Assembly (NCBI GenBank): GCA_017958845.1
Contig: JAGDBW010000143.1
Span: 1 to 7,065 of the forward strand
Reading direction: 5' to 3'
Origin: Clostridia bacterium
Lineage (GTDB): Bacteria; Bacillota; Clostridia; Oscillospirales; CAG-272
DNA: 7,065 nt
Shown: positions 5,770 through 7,065 of the stretch, in pieces
Layout of the letters: each line of letters starts with the position of its first letter
Numbering within the stretch: position 1 is the first letter of the stretch
Notes under the pieces: model-generated
Told to the model about the DNA's origin: nothing
The model's database searches: none
The model's input: only the letters and a program-made list of their open reading frames with translations
Program-made: the position numbers and the translations under genes

Positions 5770-6798
5770 ATGACCAACAAAGAAAGAGTACTGAAAACAC
5801 TGGCGTTTGAGAAAACCGACCGCACGCCGTTTGCCGTGCTCAACGGCCAGATGTGGATCGCCGCGCGGCACGGGCTGACCATGGCGGGGCTGCTGGATCT
5901 GCCGGACGCCGGCGCCCGGCTGCTCGTCGACGCCTATCGGGAGATCGGGACCGAGATCATGACCTCCGGCTGCGCCGCCGCCTGGCCGATGATGGCGGTC
6001 ATGGGCGGCAAGGTCGACATGGACGCGCTCTCGGCGGAGATCCTCGCGCGGCCGCTATCTTCTCCGGGCGAGATCCGCGGCTTTGACGTCAAAGAGGTGA
6101 TCGCCGGGATGAGAGCGGATCGTTTTTACCGACGGACGCTGACGCAGATGCGCCGGATGCGGGAGATCGTCGGAGACGAGACGATGATCGGCGGCGGGTT
6201 TTTCGGGCCTTTTACCATGGCGGCGCAGATGGTGGGGGTCGAGGATTTTTTGGTGGAGATGATCGACGGCGAGGAGGAGGACGTCCGGGCGGCCGTCGAC
6301 TTTGCGGCCGAGATCGTCATCGCCTATCTGGAAGATCTGATCGGGTGCGGCCTGGATCTGATCACCCTGCCGGAGCCGGTCGCCTCGGGCGACCTGATCC
6401 GCCCCTCGGACTATGAGCGCTTTGCGCTGCCGGCGGACCTGAAAGTCAAAGAACGGCTGGCGCAGAGCGGTCTGCCGATCCTGACGCACATCTGCGGCAG
6501 GACCGATCGGCTGGTGCCGATCGTGGCCGGGGCGGGTTTTGACGTCTTTTCGGTCGACTCGATCGACATGGTGAAAGCGCAACAGGACGCCGCGGGGCGG
6601 TGCGCCCTGTTCGGCAATCTCAGCCCGACCGCGATCCTGGTCGAAAAAACGCCCGACGAGGTGTATGAGATCAGTCGGGCGCTGTGTGCGGAGATGAAGC
6701 CCTACGGCGGCTTTATCCTCGCGCCGGGATGCGATCTCTCGCCGAACGTCCCGCTTGAGAATCTCCTGGCCATGGCGCGCGCCGCGCGGGAGTCGTGA
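5770..6798 (+). CDS. MtaA/CmuA/UroD-like methyltransferase
   Basis: A 342-residue protein of the uroporphyrinogen decarboxylase superfamily. The N-terminus (MTNKERVLKTLAFEKTDRTPF) is typical of the branch that includes MtaA and CmuA, corrinoid-dependent methyltransferases, rather than true HemE. A zinc site of the form HxC...C is visible: His240 and Cys242 in THICG, and Cys321 in APGCDLSPNVPLENL. In the family this site activates a thiol or another methyl acceptor. Other landmarks are GGGFFGPFTMAAQMVG (141-156) and LPEPVASGDLI (200-210). It is cytoplasmic, with no signal peptide. AAGAGG (5756-5761) lies 8 nt before the ATG. It probably shares the promoter at 4913-4941 with the deacetylase; the 43-bp AT-rich gap holds no convincing promoter. 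No corrinoid protein or partner methyltransferase is present in the window, so the methyl donor and acceptor are unknown. Family assignment is firm; the reaction is not. Confidence 0.88.
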   Translation: MTNKERVLKTLAFEKTDRTPFAVLNGQMWIAARHGLTMAGLLDLPDAGARLLVDAYREIGTEIMTSGCAAAWPMMAVMGGKVDMDALSAEILARPLSSPGEIRGFDVKEVIAGMRADRFYRRTLTQMRRMREIVGDETMIGGGFFGPFTMAAQMVGVEDFLVEMIDGEEEDVRAAVDFAAEIVIAYLEDLIGCGLDLITLPEPVASGDLIRPSDYERFALPADLKVKERLAQSGLPILTHICGRTDRLVPIVAGAGFDVFSVDSIDMVKAQQDAAGRCALFGNLSPTAILVEKTPDEVYEISRALCAEMKPYGGFILAPGCDLSPNVPLENLLAMARAARES

Positions 6799-6840
6799 GC
6801 GGCGAGCGGGAACGCCAAACGAACGAAAAAACGGATCATG

Positions 6841-6880
6841 GAAAGAAGCGCCGACCCCGGTCGGCGCTTCTTTCTATCAC
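6841..6880 (+). terminator. Rho-independent terminator of the plus unit
   Basis: A perfect 16-bp inverted repeat, 6841-6856 against 6859-6874, with GC-rich inner base pairs, followed by a U-rich tail (TTCTTTCTATC overlapping the end of the arm). It lies 42 nt after the methyltransferase stop. The left side carries a run of six A residues (6825-6830), so the element may also terminate transcription arriving from the right. Confidence 0.88.
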
Positions 6881-6881
6881 A

Positions 6882-7020
6882 GAGGCGGGAGCGGGGGCGG
6901 CGGCAGGGGTGTTGACGGCGGGGGAGATGGCGACGCTGAGAGGTATCGACGGCGGGGGAGATCGGCGGCGCGAGGGAACGGCGGGGGAGCAGCTGCGGGA
7001 GAGGGCGGCGCGGAAACGCG
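6882..7020. repeat. G-rich non-coding stretch with three imperfect repeats
   Basis: No gene is supported. GACGGCGGGGGAGAT occurs at 6914-6928 and 6948-6962, and a shorter form, ACGGCGGGGGAG, at 6978-6989, so the spacing is about 34 and 30 bp. Together with the G-runs at 6887-6889, 6893-6897, 6906-6909 and 6920-6924, the plus strand could fold into a G-quadruplex if loops of 8-10 nt are allowed. CGCG-GAAA-CGCG (7009-7020) is a short hairpin with a GNRA-type loop. The spacing is too irregular and the count too low for a CRISPR array. Confidence 0.5.
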
Positions 7021-7028
7021 AAAATCCG

Positions 7029-7057
7029 TTGCGTCCGCCACGAAAAAATGGTATACT
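7029..7057 (+). promoter_or_regulatory. Outward promoter for a gene beyond the right edge
   Basis: TTGCGT (7029-7034), a 17-bp spacer, then TATACT (7052-7057) with an extended -10 TGG. Transcription would start near 7064, at the very end of the window. The promoter is well placed after the terminator at 6841-6880, so it marks the start of a separate transcription unit that is not visible. Confidence 0.7.
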
Positions 7058-7065
7058 AAAAAAAA

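Noticed and set aside
4362..5882. A 506-codon open frame on the minus strand spanning the divergent control region
   Set aside because: It crosses both promoters, overlaps three well-supported genes and has an arginine/proline-rich translation typical of a GC shadow.
6838..6915. A 25-codon open frame running through the terminator
   Set aside because: It has no Shine-Dalgarno, its codons are dictated by the terminator stem and the G-rich repeats, and it resembles no known small protein.
6914..6989. The repeated G-rich word considered as a CRISPR array
   Set aside because: Only three short imperfect copies with unequal spacing, no conserved 25-40 bp repeat, and no cas gene in the window.

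Overview
The window is GC-rich (roughly two thirds G+C in the genes), with short AT-rich patches at the regulatory sites. It carries purine-rich Shine-Dalgarno sequences, sigma-A type promoters with 17-bp spacers, and clostridial-looking protein families (a phosphoribosyltransferase of the Apt-like group, a GNAT_C acyltransferase, a class I aminotransferase, an MtaA/UroD-like methyltransferase). My inference is a high-GC member of the Clostridia, such as an Oscillospirales-type gut or anaerobic-community bacterium. Nothing here fixes the species. I saw no transposon, phage, CRISPR, tRNA or rRNA signal.

Layout. Positions 1-337 (minus) hold the N-terminal part of a phosphoribosyltransferase-like gene, with its own strong promoter at 397-425 and a purine-rich non-coding gap up to 590. 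Positions 591-4867 (minus) are a three-gene operon, transcribed from right to left: a GH78-type alpha-L-rhamnosidase-like enzyme, a PLP-dependent class I aminotransferase, and a GNAT_C-type acyltransferase. Its two internal junctions are built the same way: TGA overlapping the Shine-Dalgarno (TGAAAGGA), then 13 nt from stop to start. Positions 4868-5018 are a compact divergent control region. Positions 5019-6798 (plus) are a two-gene unit, a NodB-type polysaccharide deacetylase followed by an MtaA/CmuA/UroD-like methyltransferase, closed by a strong hairpin terminator at 6841-6880. The right edge (6881-7065) holds G-rich imperfect repeats and an outward-facing promoter for a gene beyond the window.

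How it may work together. The two operons share one control region in which the two -10 boxes are 3 bp apart and the -35 boxes lie outside them. RNA polymerase can therefore probably use only one direction at a time. A large inverted repeat overlaps one -35 box and would form a hairpin in the other transcript's leader. The rhamnosidase-like enzyme, the deacetylase and the methyltransferase all lack signal peptides, so they should act in the cytoplasm. A plausible but unproven reading is a small locus that dismantles an imported, decorated (acetylated, perhaps methylated) deoxysugar glycan or glycoside. The roles of the aminotransferase and acyltransferase in this remain open. The divergent regulatory architecture and the unusual gene combination are the most interesting parts of the window.
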